Shown piece by piece: positions 1 to 12,549 of a stretch of 64,000 bases of DNA. The stretch is from Dryas octopetala (Eukaryota > Streptophyta > Magnoliopsida > Rosales > Rosaceae). How positions within the stretch are numbered: the first letter of the stretch is position 1; every line of letters begins with the position of its first letter. The notes below the pieces were generated by a model. That model worked only from the letters and a program-made list of their open reading frames with translations, was not told the origin of the DNA and searched no databases. Location: the NCBI GenBank assembly GCA_963921425.1, contig OY992834.1, positions 11,515,271-11,579,270 on the forward strand. The letters run 5' to 3'. A program made the position numbers and the translations under genes.

Positions 1-2098
1 ACCATTTTCTCCATCCCCATATTTATTTACATACCCAAATTATCTACTTTTCTTCATCTTCCACTTAAAATCCCTGTACATTCAACTATGTCATTTTTGC
101 CCCTGTTCATTTGATACAAGTCAAGCACACCAGTAAAAGTATTTTAGATTTGGACTTATTTGCACAATTATCGGTGAAATTATAATTTCACTTCACTTTA
201 TTTTTTTTAAGTTTATTGTCTCAGTAAACTCTTGTAAGTTTTGATTGTATTTTATTGTACTTCAAAATTGCTATTTTCGTCTATTTCATCATTTGAATTA
301 TTGACCTGATATTTTTTTAATATGGGGTAAATTAATAGTAGAATTGACAATTTCAAGTTATATGAGACATGAGAAAAATTTATAGGGAGTAAGTTGAGAC
401 AATAAATTTTAAAAGTTCAATGAGATGAAACTATAATTTCAGAGTCTTAAATTTGTGGGTGGCTTAGCTTCAATATCACCATCTAAACCTGAATCATGCA
501 TGTGGCCAAAAAAAGTAAAACAATTTGAATCCTACATGTCGTAAGCTATTTTCAATGATTAAATTGACAAAATTAAAAATGCATCATCCAATTGTAACCA
601 TCAGGAAACTACTTATTGACAAAAGAATCGACATAATCGAAACCCACACAAACCGTAGTGGAGTTTTGATTACAACTATAGGGACAAAAATGTAATTTCA
701 CCTATTTACATGCCGTTTGGCATGCTACTGCAGTCGGATTTCTGAGTCCAACGAGTTAGGACTTTGGAGTTTGGAGTTCAAAGGACTGTTGCTAGCTTAG
801 TTAATTGGTTGCCTCAAACCCACAAATCACAAACCGTGTGTGTGTGCGTGGAGACCTGTGGGTGGGTTTAGTGTCTGACTCTCTCTCTCTCTCTCTCTAA
901 CGCGGTTGTGGTAATTAAAAATGGGGCCCACTATCTGTTTTGCCTTGTCTAGTTTCATCAGTTTGGCGCAGCGGATCATCTTGCCTTTATCAGGATCTTC
1001 TGAATCTTTCACTTTTTCTTTTTTTTTTTCTTTTTCTTTTTATTTAGTAATTTTGTTTTGTTTTGAAGAAGCTTTGATTTCTGTTTCTTAACTATTGAAA
1101 GGGACCTAACTCGAATTTTGCGAGTTGATGTTGGATCAGACTTTTGTAAATTGAAATGATAAAAATGTTGCTGCTTAACCCATCATGTCTATCACCTAAA
1201 CAGGCCTACCATGTACCTCTAAATTATAGCATATCCACAAAACTCATTCAATCAAATTTCGATGAAAATTTTGTTGTTAATATTTTATGTAGGGAAATGT
1301 CGTCTTTCAGACATAGTATAACATATTGTGTTGTTACAAACATGTCAGATGGTCAATTTAAAGTGGATTGTTATTGAAATATTTGTTTGGTTCATATTTG
1401 ATCACAATGGGATAACATGTTACGCGGTTTGGTATTCTACATTTCTACCCAAAAATTGTTTTTTGTTTTTATTAGTTATAAATATAGACGAAATAAAGAA
1501 TAAAATTTTTAAAAATAGATTTTGAATAGAATACCAAACATACTAAATTTCAGGTTATCCTCTTATTATTTTTTCTTGTTTTCCCTGTTAATTGGGTTCT
1601 ATTGTGTTTTTGTAAGAATAATATTAGAGACACCACATTTTGATACTAATGTGTACTATATCTCTAATAGAAATAAGAGCTATGCATGTAAGTAGATATT
1701 ACCCAAAATGTGGTCTCACTAGTATTATTATTTTCGCAACAATGATAATATCTATCAGAGGTTTTTCTTTTTTAGCTGAAGTCATCAACACTAGCAAATG
1801 CAGGGTAGGGTCAATTGACCCTATGAACCAAAAAATATTGGACTTGAGGAAAAATTTTGACTCCATGAATCTTGGGTCTTGGTGGCAAGCGCAAGGGCAA
1901 AGAATGCAAGCATGGTGTTTGTGTAAATGTCTAAAAGAGAAAAAAAAAAAGACTAGAGGAAGGGGAAGAAATGATGAGTCACATGAGATGCATCGTGAGT
2001 TTCTTAATCTTGAACTCATAACGGTTGATTTATGGATCCGCCACTAATCATTAGGGTAAGGTAATTGTCCTACTTTTTTAGCTAAAACATATATAAAA
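1..2098. other. Intergenic AT-rich DNA
   Basis: No gene could be supported here. Short open frames occur on both strands but lack family motifs, splice context and codon bias. A CT/GA microsatellite lies near 879-898. The minus-strand stretch at about 920-1012 reads like a short exon (SEDPDKGKMIRCAKLMKLDK), but nothing in frame around it confirms a gene. Confidence 0.6.
1617..1729. repeat. Short MITE-like inverted repeat element
   Basis: The first and last 26 or so bases of this 113-bp stretch are imperfect reverse complements. The left end begins AATAATATTAGAGACACCAC and the right end finishes with the complement of a near-identical string. There is no coding content. The size and the paired termini suggest a small non-autonomous DNA transposon. 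I could not define a clear target duplication. Confidence 0.5.
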
Positions 2099-2434
2099 GG
2101 GAAAAAATCATTTTTAATCCCTGTGTTTTACCTTGAAAAAAAATTTGGTCCATGTGATTTCAAAACTCTTTTTTTTTTTTTTGGTTATTTGCAATATGAG
2201 AACAATTTTAACAAATTCAAATTTTTAATTTTTTGTTTGAAAATCAAATTGAAGGTTACATACATGATTTTTTGTCATTTTGAGTAAAATTCGCGAGTTT
2301 ATACAAGTCATTAGTTTTAATTTGATTTTTTTTTTCATTTTGGTTATAAAATGTCATAAAATTGTAAACAATATAAAACACAGGAATCAAATGTGATGTT
2401 TTGAAATCACAGGGACCAAAAGTATTTTTTTCCC
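2099..2434. mobile_element. MULE-type MITE with 9-bp target duplication
   Basis: A 336-bp non-coding element. Its ends are inverted repeats starting GGGAAAAAA and continuing into a shared CCCTGTG block on both arms. It is flanked on both sides by the same 9 bp, TATATAAAA (2090-2098 and 2435-2443). A 9-bp duplication is typical of Mutator-like elements. It has no transposase, so it would move only in trans. Confidence 0.75.
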
Positions 2435-5400
2435 TATATAAAATTTTCTGAATAATTATAATTAATTATCCTAGACTACATACTAGTTATTGTTTTTAAG
2501 TTGTAATACAATAATCATTAATATGTAACAAATAGGTCACTTTATTAAGAATCAGGTTATTGCATTTGATTCCAAGTTGACTCCAGGCCACTGCCTACTT
2601 GCCAGCTGGCAGGTACTAAGAGTTGCAGCTTTACAAATTTTTCGATTTAATTTTTTTCAGTTTGCTCTCGCTTCTCTCACTTCTCTCGCTCGTTTCTCGA
2701 TCTCGCTTCTCTAAATTCGATTTTGGTCTTGGATATGGTTAGATCTTCTTGTTGTTTATCAATTGCTAGTTTCAAGGTTCGCTTGCATTTGATTTGATGT
2801 TTATTTTGCTTTGTTTTTAAATTTTTCTTTCATATTTTGATATATATATTTTTTATGTTTGAAGTCACATATTCAGGTCCGATTTTCAATTTTTATTGAT
2901 TTTAGCTTATTTTTGTGCTATGATTTGTAGATCTAGTTTTTTTGAGATCGATTATCGATGTAAATGAAGTTTGTTGTTGATTTTTTCGATATAGATCTGA
3001 TCAATGTAGGTGAGGTTTTTTTTTTTGGTTGCTTATTATTTGATTTAATTTTTTTTATTTTGGTTTGTTTTTGTGCTGTGATTTGTAAATATGGTTTTTT
3101 TTTTTGGGATTGATGTAGATGTTTTTTCGATTTGTGATTTAGTTGGTGCTCAATTTGAAATTGACGATATTGAAAATTGGTTTTAGTATTAATTTTTGGC
3201 ATTCTATGGAAATCATGTATGTTGCATTATTGTTTTGATTGTATTTTTATGGTTTATATATGCAGTTTCAGTTTGTATTCATGGTTGTAGTTTGCATTTG
3301 CGGTTGTAACATTCATTTGCATTTATTAGCTTGCTGCCGCTTGGAGATCAAGTGTAAATACATATGAAATAACTAGTATGTGGTCTAGGATAATTGCAAT
3401 TTTAGTTGTAATTATAATTTCAGTTGCAATTGTAGTTGCAGTTGCAATTGTAGTTTCAATTGTAATTGCAATATCAGTTTCGATTTACATTTTTTAGCTG
3501 CCAAATACATATACGCTTATTAGTTTGCTACTACTTGCAGATTAGGTGTAGATGCAGGTGAAACTGCAGATCAAGTGTAGATGCAGGTGAAACTACAGAT
3601 CAAGTCTAGAAGTAGGTGTATACACTTATTGTCTCTATCTCTTTTATCATGTAACCTAATGTGTAATTAAAAAAAAAATATTAGTGTATACATCTATGAT
3701 AGATAAATTTTTATCTAACAGGCATAAGTGGAGGCTTATAACCCGTGGCTAACAACATTTATCCCTATATCTAAGATTTCGAGTTTGAATTCTCCATCAT
3801 CCAATATCTTTTGATCAAAGAAAAAATGACATATAGCTAATTTTGGCACAAAGCATGCCCCTTCTCTATTCTTCCTTCTGCAAAGAAAAAATGGTCAACA
3901 AGGGTTGCGTAGTAATTTGTAGTTCACCAAGTTGATAAATCCATTCTCCCAACTACGTATATATCTTTATGGTTTAACCCCATTCACCTATAAATGTTTC
4001 ATCAGTTGAGGAGGGAGAGAAAGCGATGTCTAAATAACATGTCTCCATATTTTATTGCAATGGCAATTTGCACAATGGAAACGATAGTGACGAAAGAATA
4101 AATAGAAGGCTGTCAAAGAGAAAAAAGATAAATATTTGATTATCATTTCAACATGTTTATTGTGGTCTTTATAGTTTGCTAACTTGTCCGATATGGTCCA
4201 AACTTACATTTTTTTTTTTTTTTTTTTTTCATATTAATGCTTGAATAGAAAACGTGAATTTTCACCCTAATTTCATGATGAAATAAGGGAAGCTAATGAG
4301 GCAAAAATGTAAATTTGTGCCATGATAAAGGGTAAATTTACTTTTTCTATTTGTCAACCAATATATATATATATATATATATTTTTTGAGAATGTCAACA
4401 AATATGTTAAAAGAAAAAAATTATAAATTTGGTCATAAAATGTTAGCAAATTATAAGGGTAATAAGTTTGTTAAAATTATAACTATAATGACTAAAGTTC
4501 AATCAGGCCTACCTTACAGGACAGGATATGCAATCTAACAAACAAACAAAAACCATTAAAGTTGAATCATGATCATATAAGTTTTTTTTTTTTTTTTCTT
4601 TTTTCTTTTTGTTTTTTTTTTTGTTTCTTGCACGGTTCATATTCCTACATGACCTGGACATTGGTAGTACGTGCGACAATGCAAATCATGAGTAGGATAC
4701 GCATTAATACATTATATATGGAGTCACTATATATCATCTTCTGGATATTCAAGTCGATTATAACGTCCCTCCTCTAATTGTACTTATATATCCCATTTAT
4801 GACAATATTAACTTTTGGTTTTTGTTCCACATAAAAAGAAGGCACTGGCACGATCAAGAATCCTGTAACCAAACAATTGCCTAGGTGAGGTACTTTATCA
4901 TTTTTTTTAAAAGTATTTATCCAATGCAATTAACTGGGTGCAACTTGAATTGGATCAACATGAACTCAACCAATATATTTTGGTTGGGAGCTGAGTTGAG
5001 GATTTTATTAGTCCAAACCCAACTCCAATCCGAACCGGAATTGTTACTTCCAACTCAACCCGAATTGAGACTGTGAATTTTGATTGCACATCCGATTGGT
5101 TTAGAGTCGACTTAATCAATGGTCATATTTACGATATGATAAGAGCAAACTTGCACATAAAACATAAAAATGGGGAAAGTTCCTGTAAAGCATTCCGTAC
5201 AATGTGGAAACCTTCAGAAGGGTGACTGGGTGATAGTAGCCTGAAAACAAGACAAAGCCCCATTGCATTTATCTTCAATTATACTGGCAGTGCACAACTG
5301 CACACGAAACTTCCACACAGCTAGTTAACATATGAAACAAAATGGTCCCTAGACCTGACTGGTAATCTGGTATCTTTTGTAGTTTGGGAGGGAAGTAAAC

Positions 5401-5975
5401 TTGGCACTAAAAGGACAAAGAAAGCCAAAAGATATAACAGGATGCACTAATGTCTGGGTATCCTGCAGAACATGCACAAAAATTAAAGTGCTATGGAAAT
5501 CATGAGTCTTGCTATTGATGTCCAAGTGGGGAAATGGGCATTATGACAAATATAACAACTTTAGACTCTAGGACTCATGGAACCTTGCAAAATATAACAT
5601 CTTACAGGAATCCCTCAATTGGTTCATACATCATATATTTCCTATTTTGCAAGTGTCAAAACTCAAAAGGGGGATGCAAAGTGTTCAAACAGCCATCAAC
5701 AAGTAGTAACCATGTATTATAGTATGTGACAATTTCTAGCTTTTCTGTTATAATCAATCCCCATATTGAGGTAAATGCTGATTTTAGCAGCACAAGGAGT
5801 AGCAAATACTGGAACAATTACAAACACTAGTCTACACACTGGCTACACTACTGATCGATACTAGGTAGAGAGATTACTGATGCTAGCCCGGGAGACTAAT
5901 GTTCACTCATTTCTCCTTAGCTGGGAGTGGATGTGAGGTTAAACTGAAATCAAATATCACTGCATCAAGCATAAC
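2435..5975. other. Intergenic DNA with simple repeats
   Basis: No gene was identified. The stretch 3402-3480 is built from degenerate GTTGCAATTGTA-like repeats. 3540-3612 holds about two and a half copies of a roughly 33-bp unit ending in GCAGGTGAAACT. There is a poly-T run near 4210-4229 and an (AT)n tract near 4362-4383. The CT-rich tract followed by T-rich sequence at 2655-2800 resembles a 5' leader and intron, but no coding exon follows it. Confidence 0.5.
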
Positions 5976-6213
5976 TCATTTTGGTTTGTCTGTCAAGGTT
6001 ACCAAAGACTTCAGCACACTTGGACAGACCTTGTCAGCAAGGGCACCTTTTTCTGAAATCAAAAGGGACTTATCCTTCACTAAGCTTTGTAGCCTTCTCG
6101 AATCAAAGTCAAGTTGTTCTTGATCTGCATCCCAAGGACAATAGCAAAAGATTCATAATCTATTTCTTGAAATTAAAAATGAGATAATAATTACTTGAAA
6201 AAAGAAACTAACA

Positions 6214-6249
<36 letters not shown>

Positions 6250-8086
6250 ATGATAACTTATGAATTCTGAGTTTATGATTGTACTCCCAACTTTATTTTG
6301 ACAGTAATGAGAGAGAGACCAGCAATTGCAGCCACGTTTATCTAGAAAGTTAAATGAATTCCTCCAAGAAGCTTCAAGGGTAACGTTTGAGAAATTATAC
6401 ATAACCAGGAGGAACACAATCAGAGATTGATTGAAAACCCTTCAGCGGGAACAAAGAAACCTACAGTTCTAATGATCATTTGATGATGAACAGATCCTTC
6501 TCATCTTCAATACGAATTTATCCTATATAATCTCAAGCATAGCTTCCTTTTGTGAGATTAATGGATGTTGGCATCTTCATGATCATCTATAAGCCTTTTG
6601 AATGGAAGGTAACTCTAGAGTCTCAACAGTTAGACTTTTTTTTTCCCGTTCTAATGTTTTTCATCTTGACAAGTTTAGTTAACACCAACATCAATTCTCT
6701 GATTTTATTTCCAAGAGCAAAAATGAGTGAGCAGATTCCAAAATACTGAATTTTTAACACTCCTGCATCTACTAGGTCTTCCTTCATGGATAACCATTCT
6801 TATATATAAATAGGGCTCCTCTAGTGTTTTGAACTTTCGTCCCTGAATTTTAAAAGTTTAAGCCTCTAAACTCTAAGGAACAGCTAGAATGAAAACTAAC
6901 ACCTAAACTTTATAAACATAGAAGAAAAAAAAATTGAAAATCTAAGACTACACCATCTATCCCACCTGTTACCACCAAGGCACAAGGACATGACATCATA
7001 GTGAAAGCGTTTCCATTCATGGGAATGTGGTTTTGTTGATTTGAGCAGTGAAGAATCTTCAAAACATAGATATCAGATATCAGTAGGAAAAAAGCAACCT
7101 AACGAAACAAATGACTGCTTGCTAAGGTTAAAAACATAGATATCAGATTCAATTTCATTATTACATAGAGTACCAAGTTTTGAAATCAAAAGTCTACCCT
7201 TATGATTGACAATGCCAAATTTCTTAAACTTAACAAAGCCTTGATAAAATATTTCTTGAGAGGCCTGAGAGAGAACCTGTCTCCAAGATGGTATGGGCAG
7301 CATGAAATGGAATCCTTGCAAAGACATCAGTTCCTGGGAACATCATCTACGTGCGCTCATTTGAGTCATGGTTGCCACAGGTGGGGCATACCTCCTTCAC
7401 CAAAGGTCTTGATTGAGGCCGCCCAATCTCCTTCATTATCGACTCAAAAGGAGATGGAACACTAGTCTTGGTTGTCCGAGCTATCTTCCTCAGAGATGTA
7501 AGTGCTTCTCTGTTCCCACCACACCCTGTCATTTTCAACCAGCTGCATTTTCACCATAAAAATCATAATGCCTCCATTTTCCCAATAACAAGACCAAATA
7601 AAATACATTAATTTTTAACAAAATTGGATTTGTTTACACATTAAAGCCACTGAACTGTACTGGGATTGAGCAATTAACAAAAACCAATATAAATATATCA
7701 CTTATCAAGGAACCAAAAGGGAAATTTTCGAACAATTTAGCCAAGACAAATAACAACATCGGAATTGATTAATTTGACTCGAAAGTTTCATATAATCTGC
7801 AGTATCTAATCACCCATCTTCTTCATAAAGATAAGAAATAATATTCTGGTTCCAATTCTCTAATTCAATTTGTTTTTGACACTTATAATGTGTTATTGTC
7901 CTTGAGTTTAAATTTCCAACTTGTCAGCTACAATTACAAAGCATTAATTTTCAAAGATAAAACAAACATGTTTCTAAGAAACGATCTTGAGGAATGAATT
8001 ACCTGGAGTCGAGCTAGAAGGAGATGATCAGCTTCAGTCTCGAGCTCAATTAAGCTCTTCTGGAATTGCTTCATGGTCTCATCCAT
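5976..8086 (-). pseudogene. PDRG1-like (prefoldin-type) gene, disabled
   Basis: Three exons match the plant p53 and DNA damage-regulated protein 1 family, small prefoldin-like proteins. Exon 1 (8086-8003) gives MDETMKQFQKSLIELETEAD and ends LARLQ. Exon 2 (7542-7277) holds LVENDR, GNREALTSLRK, KEVCPTCGNH and FHAAHTILE. Exon 3 (6124-5976) ends LVTLTDKPK and a stop. Intron borders are GT/AG, so it is not a processed copy. Two lesions are visible. LVENDR and GNREAL lie in different frames, which fits a 2-bp deletion near 7520. An in-frame TAG (about 7347-7349) sits just before MMFPGTD, where I recall a Trp codon in relatives. Read from exon 1, translation would stop after about 54 residues. A sequencing error cannot explain both lesions easily. 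The family assignment rests on recalled homologues. Confidence 0.75.
6212..6247. repeat. Poly-A tract in intron 2 of the PDRG1-like pseudogene
   Basis: A run of about 35 A (plus strand), T on the pseudogene's sense strand. It lies about 90 bp from the exon 3 acceptor. It may be the tail of a retrotransposed fragment, or just a mononucleotide repeat. Confidence 0.8.
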
Positions 8087-9172
8087 TTTTGAATTCTCAA
8101 CAAGATAACCCACCTAATTCTATAACTGAAACATCATAAAAAAATACCTATAATTTATTAGATGGGTTTGATTAATGATAAGGAGAGGCAATACAGAGAA
8201 ACAAATGGGTCAAAGAAAAGTTTTGAAAAATAAAAACACCCAAGTGAAAATTACATAGATATATACGCTGAGAAACATACCTAATAACTTAACTGAAACT
8301 GCAATAAGCTCTGTAGTAGGGTTTTCCGAGGAGTGACTGGAGCTGAGAAAAGAAAAGGAGAGAGGAAGAGGAGGTCTTTACTCTTTTGATGAAAGAGGAG
8401 GTGTAAAGTAAATGGCATAAGGAATTGGGCTTAAAATATGGGTTGGAGTTGGGCTTGGGTGGGCATACTATCACCATTTAAAATTTGGGTCTTTATATGG
8501 CTATCCTGCAAAACCATAAAAACAAAATCTTTGCCTGGTAACCCACACCACAAAGCATATGTTCTTCCCATCTTTTTTTTTTTTTCCCTTTTCTCCTGAT
8601 TTAATGTTATTTCCTGTGTTTGGGTTTTGTGAAGCTGACCAAACTTACAATGGGCTACATAGTCTTTCAGATGGAAGTATCTTGAGGTACATTACACTTT
8701 TATTAGAGAACCATGAAAATATTGTAGTTTCTTCATTCTTGTGAAAATGTTTTTACTCTCTGGTTCATGTTGTTTGAAGCTAGCTCATTCTTGGATGAGG
8801 TTTAAGTTCATAATGTCAACACAGACAAAAAAGGAAGAAAAGTTTAGGTTTTTATATTGCCTGCCATGGGTTTCCTAGTCTTTCACCAATAAAAGTAGGG
8901 ATCGAATGACAGTGAGGAAAGAAAATGAAATTATCTTTCTCTGGTGGGTGTGTTATAACAGTGTTTTTTATATGTGGACCACTGTGCTTGTTAACATATA
9001 ATTGGATGAAGATTTTTCAAAGTGGGACACATTTACAAAGCTAGACATCAAAGACCTTGACTTGAAGTCAATCATCCTAGCCTCATTGCTTCATATTCAT
9101 TCAATTTAAGGCTTATTAAGGGCTTGTCTAACACTAACCATCCTCATCTGGGCCTTGTTTTAGTTTATTGCA
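8087..9172. other. Intergenic; likely 5' leader of the PDRG1-like locus, then non-coding
   Basis: 8290-8400 on the minus strand is purine/pyrimidine-biased and could be a 5' UTR exon of the neighbouring pseudogene. The rest (8490-9170) is AT-rich with a poly-T run near 8573-8586 and no recognisable gene. A splice-acceptor-like TTGCAG occurs just before the resistance-gene remnant. Confidence 0.45.
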
Positions 9173-10220
9173 GCAAGAAGTGGCAGACATAGTTTTATCC
9201 CCAGCTTTGCAAGTGATCTTTAACAGACTAGCATCCACAGTCCTACAAAAGCTGATATCTGGAATCTCAAGGACAACCTACAGAGCTTACAATAACATGC
9301 CTTAATGATGGTTCAAGCTACTCTTGAAGATGCAGAGGAGCAACAATTGACCAACAAAGCTGTCAGACTTTGGTTGTCAAGGCTCAAGAGTGAAGCTCAT
9401 GATGCTGAGGACCTTCTCAACTTCTTTGCTGCTAAAGAAACCATCATGGGTCCTGAAAAACTAGATAATATATATATACATTTTCCAATTCCAAAATATA
9501 TAGATGCTGACAAAGTTAGAAAGGTGCTCCAGGCATTAGTGAGGGACTGTTTTAACTTTTTAAGTTTAATTTTCGAAAGCCTAGTATGGTAGTTCGACGA
9601 TCTGATCATAAAAGGGAGACTAGTTCTTTTGTCATTGAGTCAGAGATATATGGAAGAGAGGATGAGAAAGAGAAGTTAGTCAAACTGTTACTATCTTCTG
9701 AAGCTTAATTATCAACAAGGATATGCAATGTGTATATTCCGATAATTGGTATTGGAGGAATTGGCAAGACGACTCTTGCTCAATTGGCATATAATGATGC
9801 AATATAATTTCAAGAAGCATACGTTAATTCTGCTCAATATTTCCTAAAAATTATGAATTCAAGAAGCATAAGTTAATTCTTTTGTGGATGGCAGAAGACT
9901 TAATTCTACAAGAAGGTAACAAGCGGCCAGAAGACATGTACATTGGTGATGAATACTTTGCCGATTTGTTGTGGATGTCTTTTTTTCAAGAAGTAGAGGT
10001 ATGTGATGGTTGTATACAAAATGAATGATGTCATTCACGATCTTGCACGACATGTTTCAGGAGATGAATATGTACGTGATATTTGAACATGGTCTTCCAC
10101 CAAATAGTCTACTCATCTGTTGTTTATAAATACAGGACAATTACAATTCCAGAAGCTCTATATGAAGCTGAACACTTAGGAACTCTCATATTGATTGGAG
10201 GATATGGCTTTTTTTTTTTG
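9173..10220 (+). pseudogene. CC-NBS-LRR disease-resistance gene remnant
   Basis: The fragments follow the order of a plant NLR of the Rx_N type. A coiled-coil start (EVADIVLSPALQVIF) comes first, then MVQATLEDAEEQQLTNKAVR (frame open 9305-9592). The P-loop [17 protein letters not shown] follows at about 9745-9803. Next come the winged-helix pieces LWMAEDLILQEGNKRPEDMY and MNDVIHDLARHVSGDEY, and a bit of pre-LRR sequence (EALYEAEHLGTLILIGG). The kinase-2, RNBS and GLPL parts between P-loop and winged helix are missing. A 23-bp sequence is nearly repeated at 9808 and 9858 next to the gap. There are several frame changes, an early TAA and no LRR array. Intact family members run to about 900-1,300 residues. 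This is a dead fragment. Confidence 0.85.
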
Positions 10221-11734
10221 GGTTTGAGAAGGAGGAAGAATATGGCTTTTTAAAAACCAGTAGTAAAGTGTTTTGTAATACGTTAATAACCTAGATTTTT
10301 GAAAAAACAAAATTGTGTTTAACTATTTTAAATTAATTATAATTATATTTTATTTGTATATTTTGTATTTATATATACTTATTTACTTAAAAAAAAAAGA
10401 GGAAGCTGCTGGACGTAAGCAACTTAATTCTAGTGTTTTGTGTGTGTGTGTGTGTGTTGTGCGGTGGTGTGTGTGTTAGGCGGTGGTGTGTGATGTTGTA
10501 CGTGTTGATGTTATAAGGCTGGGTTTAAAAACAAAAGAGAGCAGCTAGCATTTTTGGACAAAACCGAAAAGAGAGAGAGAGAGAGAAGGAAAGAGGAACC
10601 CTGAAAGAAAGAAGACTACAAGAATAGAAAGAGAGTAAGAGAAAGAAGGGAAGAACAGAGAGTGAAAGAGAAAGAAAGGAGAAAGAAGGTAAGTTTAAAA
10701 TGTTTTCATAAACCCTCTGTTTTTATTTGAAATTACGTTTGGTTATATTTCTATTATTTGTGAAGTTTAATTTGAGGTTAGAGACGTTTATAGCAGACTA
10801 ACATAGGAAATGAATTAAAAATGGAGGAAGAATTCGGATGGGGTGTCATTTTTGGGGTTTAGGTTCTTGAATGAGATGTTGATTTCTAGATCATTTCGAG
10901 GTTGGGTGATTGATTTGGGATGTTTTTAGAAGCTTAAGAACCAGATTTGAGGTGTTGAATTCGAAGGAAATTTAGGTAGGTTGAAAGTTAAAAAATAATT
11001 TTGACAGTTTCAGGTACCTACTTTGTGGCATTATCTTGAGTTTTAGAGCTTCTTTTTGAATGATGTTTATATGATTGTAAAGAGAAGATGCATACTTTCA
11101 AAACGAGTATAATATTGTGATATTTGGTGGAGATTTGATAGGTTAAACGTTTAGACAAAATTGAAATAAAAACTGGAAAAACAATACTCGCCAGCAACCC
11201 CCACTCGCACCATTGGCGCGTGGCGGTGGCGTACGACGGATCCGGTCGTTGAGGAAAGTTCCTCCCAACTGTATTTTTGATTATGAGCCCGATAGTAGCG
11301 TCCGTTTTGCAATCTGAGACCCCTAACTTTGCGAGTGCACTACACACACTAACCACCACGTTATCTTCTCTTGTTCTCCAACCCCACACTCTAATTTTTA
11401 AAGACTTTCTTTTTCTTTTACCTGCCTTTCACTTATCGGTCTCTCTTAGCTCACTCTCTCTTGCAACATTTTACTTTCTACAAGTTATTAATTTAACATT
11501 TACAACTTCAATTCAATTGTGATTATTCATTCAAACAACTTTATATTTATACTAATGCAAACCTGATTTGAAGGGCCGTGAAGAACAAAACAAAAGGGAT
11601 TATAGAAAATGATAAGGTTGATGATCTAAACGTGGAGATAAATTCAAAAGAGTAGTATTAATTACACAATTAGTTTGAGATTTCTCACATCATCATTCCC
11701 TTTTCGGTAGAAACTTAACAAAAAAAACTCTCAT
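10221..11734. other. Repeat-derived DNA, probably an LTR remnant
   Basis: No gene is supported. A GT-rich microsatellite lies at 10439-10458 and a purine-rich GAGA/GAAAGA stretch at 10565-10690, then AT-rich sequence. 10985-11180 closely resembles the interior of the MITE-like elements at 22970-23190 and 29940-30150 (shared words such as TTTTAGAGCT and GAGATGCATA). The layout recalls the LTR of a plant gypsy element, but I could not find paired ends or coding domains. The 123-aa minus-strand ORF at 11018-11389 lies inside this repeat and is not convincing. Confidence 0.4.
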
Positions 11735-12535
11735 TTCTTAAAGAAAAATTAAAAGTTTGCTGAGTCCACATTTATTAGGTTGGTAAATTTTCTTGAGAAA
11801 TTTGGTAAAGATGAAATGGACACGATGACAATAATATTAAAATGAGCATGACACAACACGAACATGAAATATAGTGAATCAGCACGAGTACAATAATGGT
11901 AAATGAGTCAAACCGAATTAAATATTTTAGTACATCAAACACGGCATTAGCACAAACAAGAAACGAGCCCAAATTAGGCACATCTTGTATAACATTGTCT
12001 TTTCCCTTTTCAAAGTAGTTTTCAATAAAATAATTTAATTTTTCAAGGAAAAACATAAATATTTAATTGTAAAAATGAAACAAATTAAGTAAAATAAGTT
12101 TTCTAACCTTAAAACAAAAAAGAGTATGTGAGATAGCCCATTTAAGGTAGGTCATGAACATGACACGAGCATGAATAAAATAAGGATTGTGAATAGTGTC
12201 AAGCCTAGATTTTGGCTATTTGCTATTTAAATTAGCACAAACACAAAACGATTATTAAATAAACTAGCCAAATTAATTTAAATAGACCGAATTAATAAGA
12301 CACAATCTGTTTGACAGCTTTATATTTGTTTTTAGGCCTAGCGTAGAGTAATCTAGGATGAGATTAACATCTTTAGAAATTGAAGAGGTGCAAAAATTGA
12401 AGGCCTTGACAACACTATGCTCATATAATTTTGCTATCATAACTTAGATGCACAAAAATTCGATCGACCATCTTCACTTGATAGTAGGTTTGAGTAGAAT
12501 TTGGAAACAAAATGACGCAGAGGATCAAGGCAGCT
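11735..12535. repeat. Tandem duplication, first copy
   Basis: This stretch is repeated downstream at about 12550-14206. Both copies share GAGTCCACATTTATTAGGTT-like openings, a central block rich in CACGA/CATGACAC words, and the hydrolase promoter plus first codons at the end. Compared with the second copy it lacks about 160 bp of sequence and the 690-bp insertion at 13346. No independent gene is seen. Confidence 0.75.
12360..12535 (+). pseudogene. Duplicated promoter and first codons of the hydrolase gene
   Basis: This is a close copy of 14047-14206, the sequence ending with the start of the 3-hydroxyisobutyryl-CoA hydrolase-like gene. It includes an ATG at 12512 followed by codons for MTQRIKAA, identical to the real start at 14182. 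After about nine codons the similarity ends and the frame runs into unrelated sequence. It is a promoter-plus-start fragment without the rest of the gene. Whether it is transcribed is unknown. Confidence 0.8.
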
Positions 12536-12549
12536 TTATCCCATTATTC

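Noticed and set aside
1640..2047. 135-aa plus-strand and 106-aa minus-strand ORFs
   Set aside because: They overlap a MITE-like inverted repeat and AT-rich DNA. There are no domains and no splice context.
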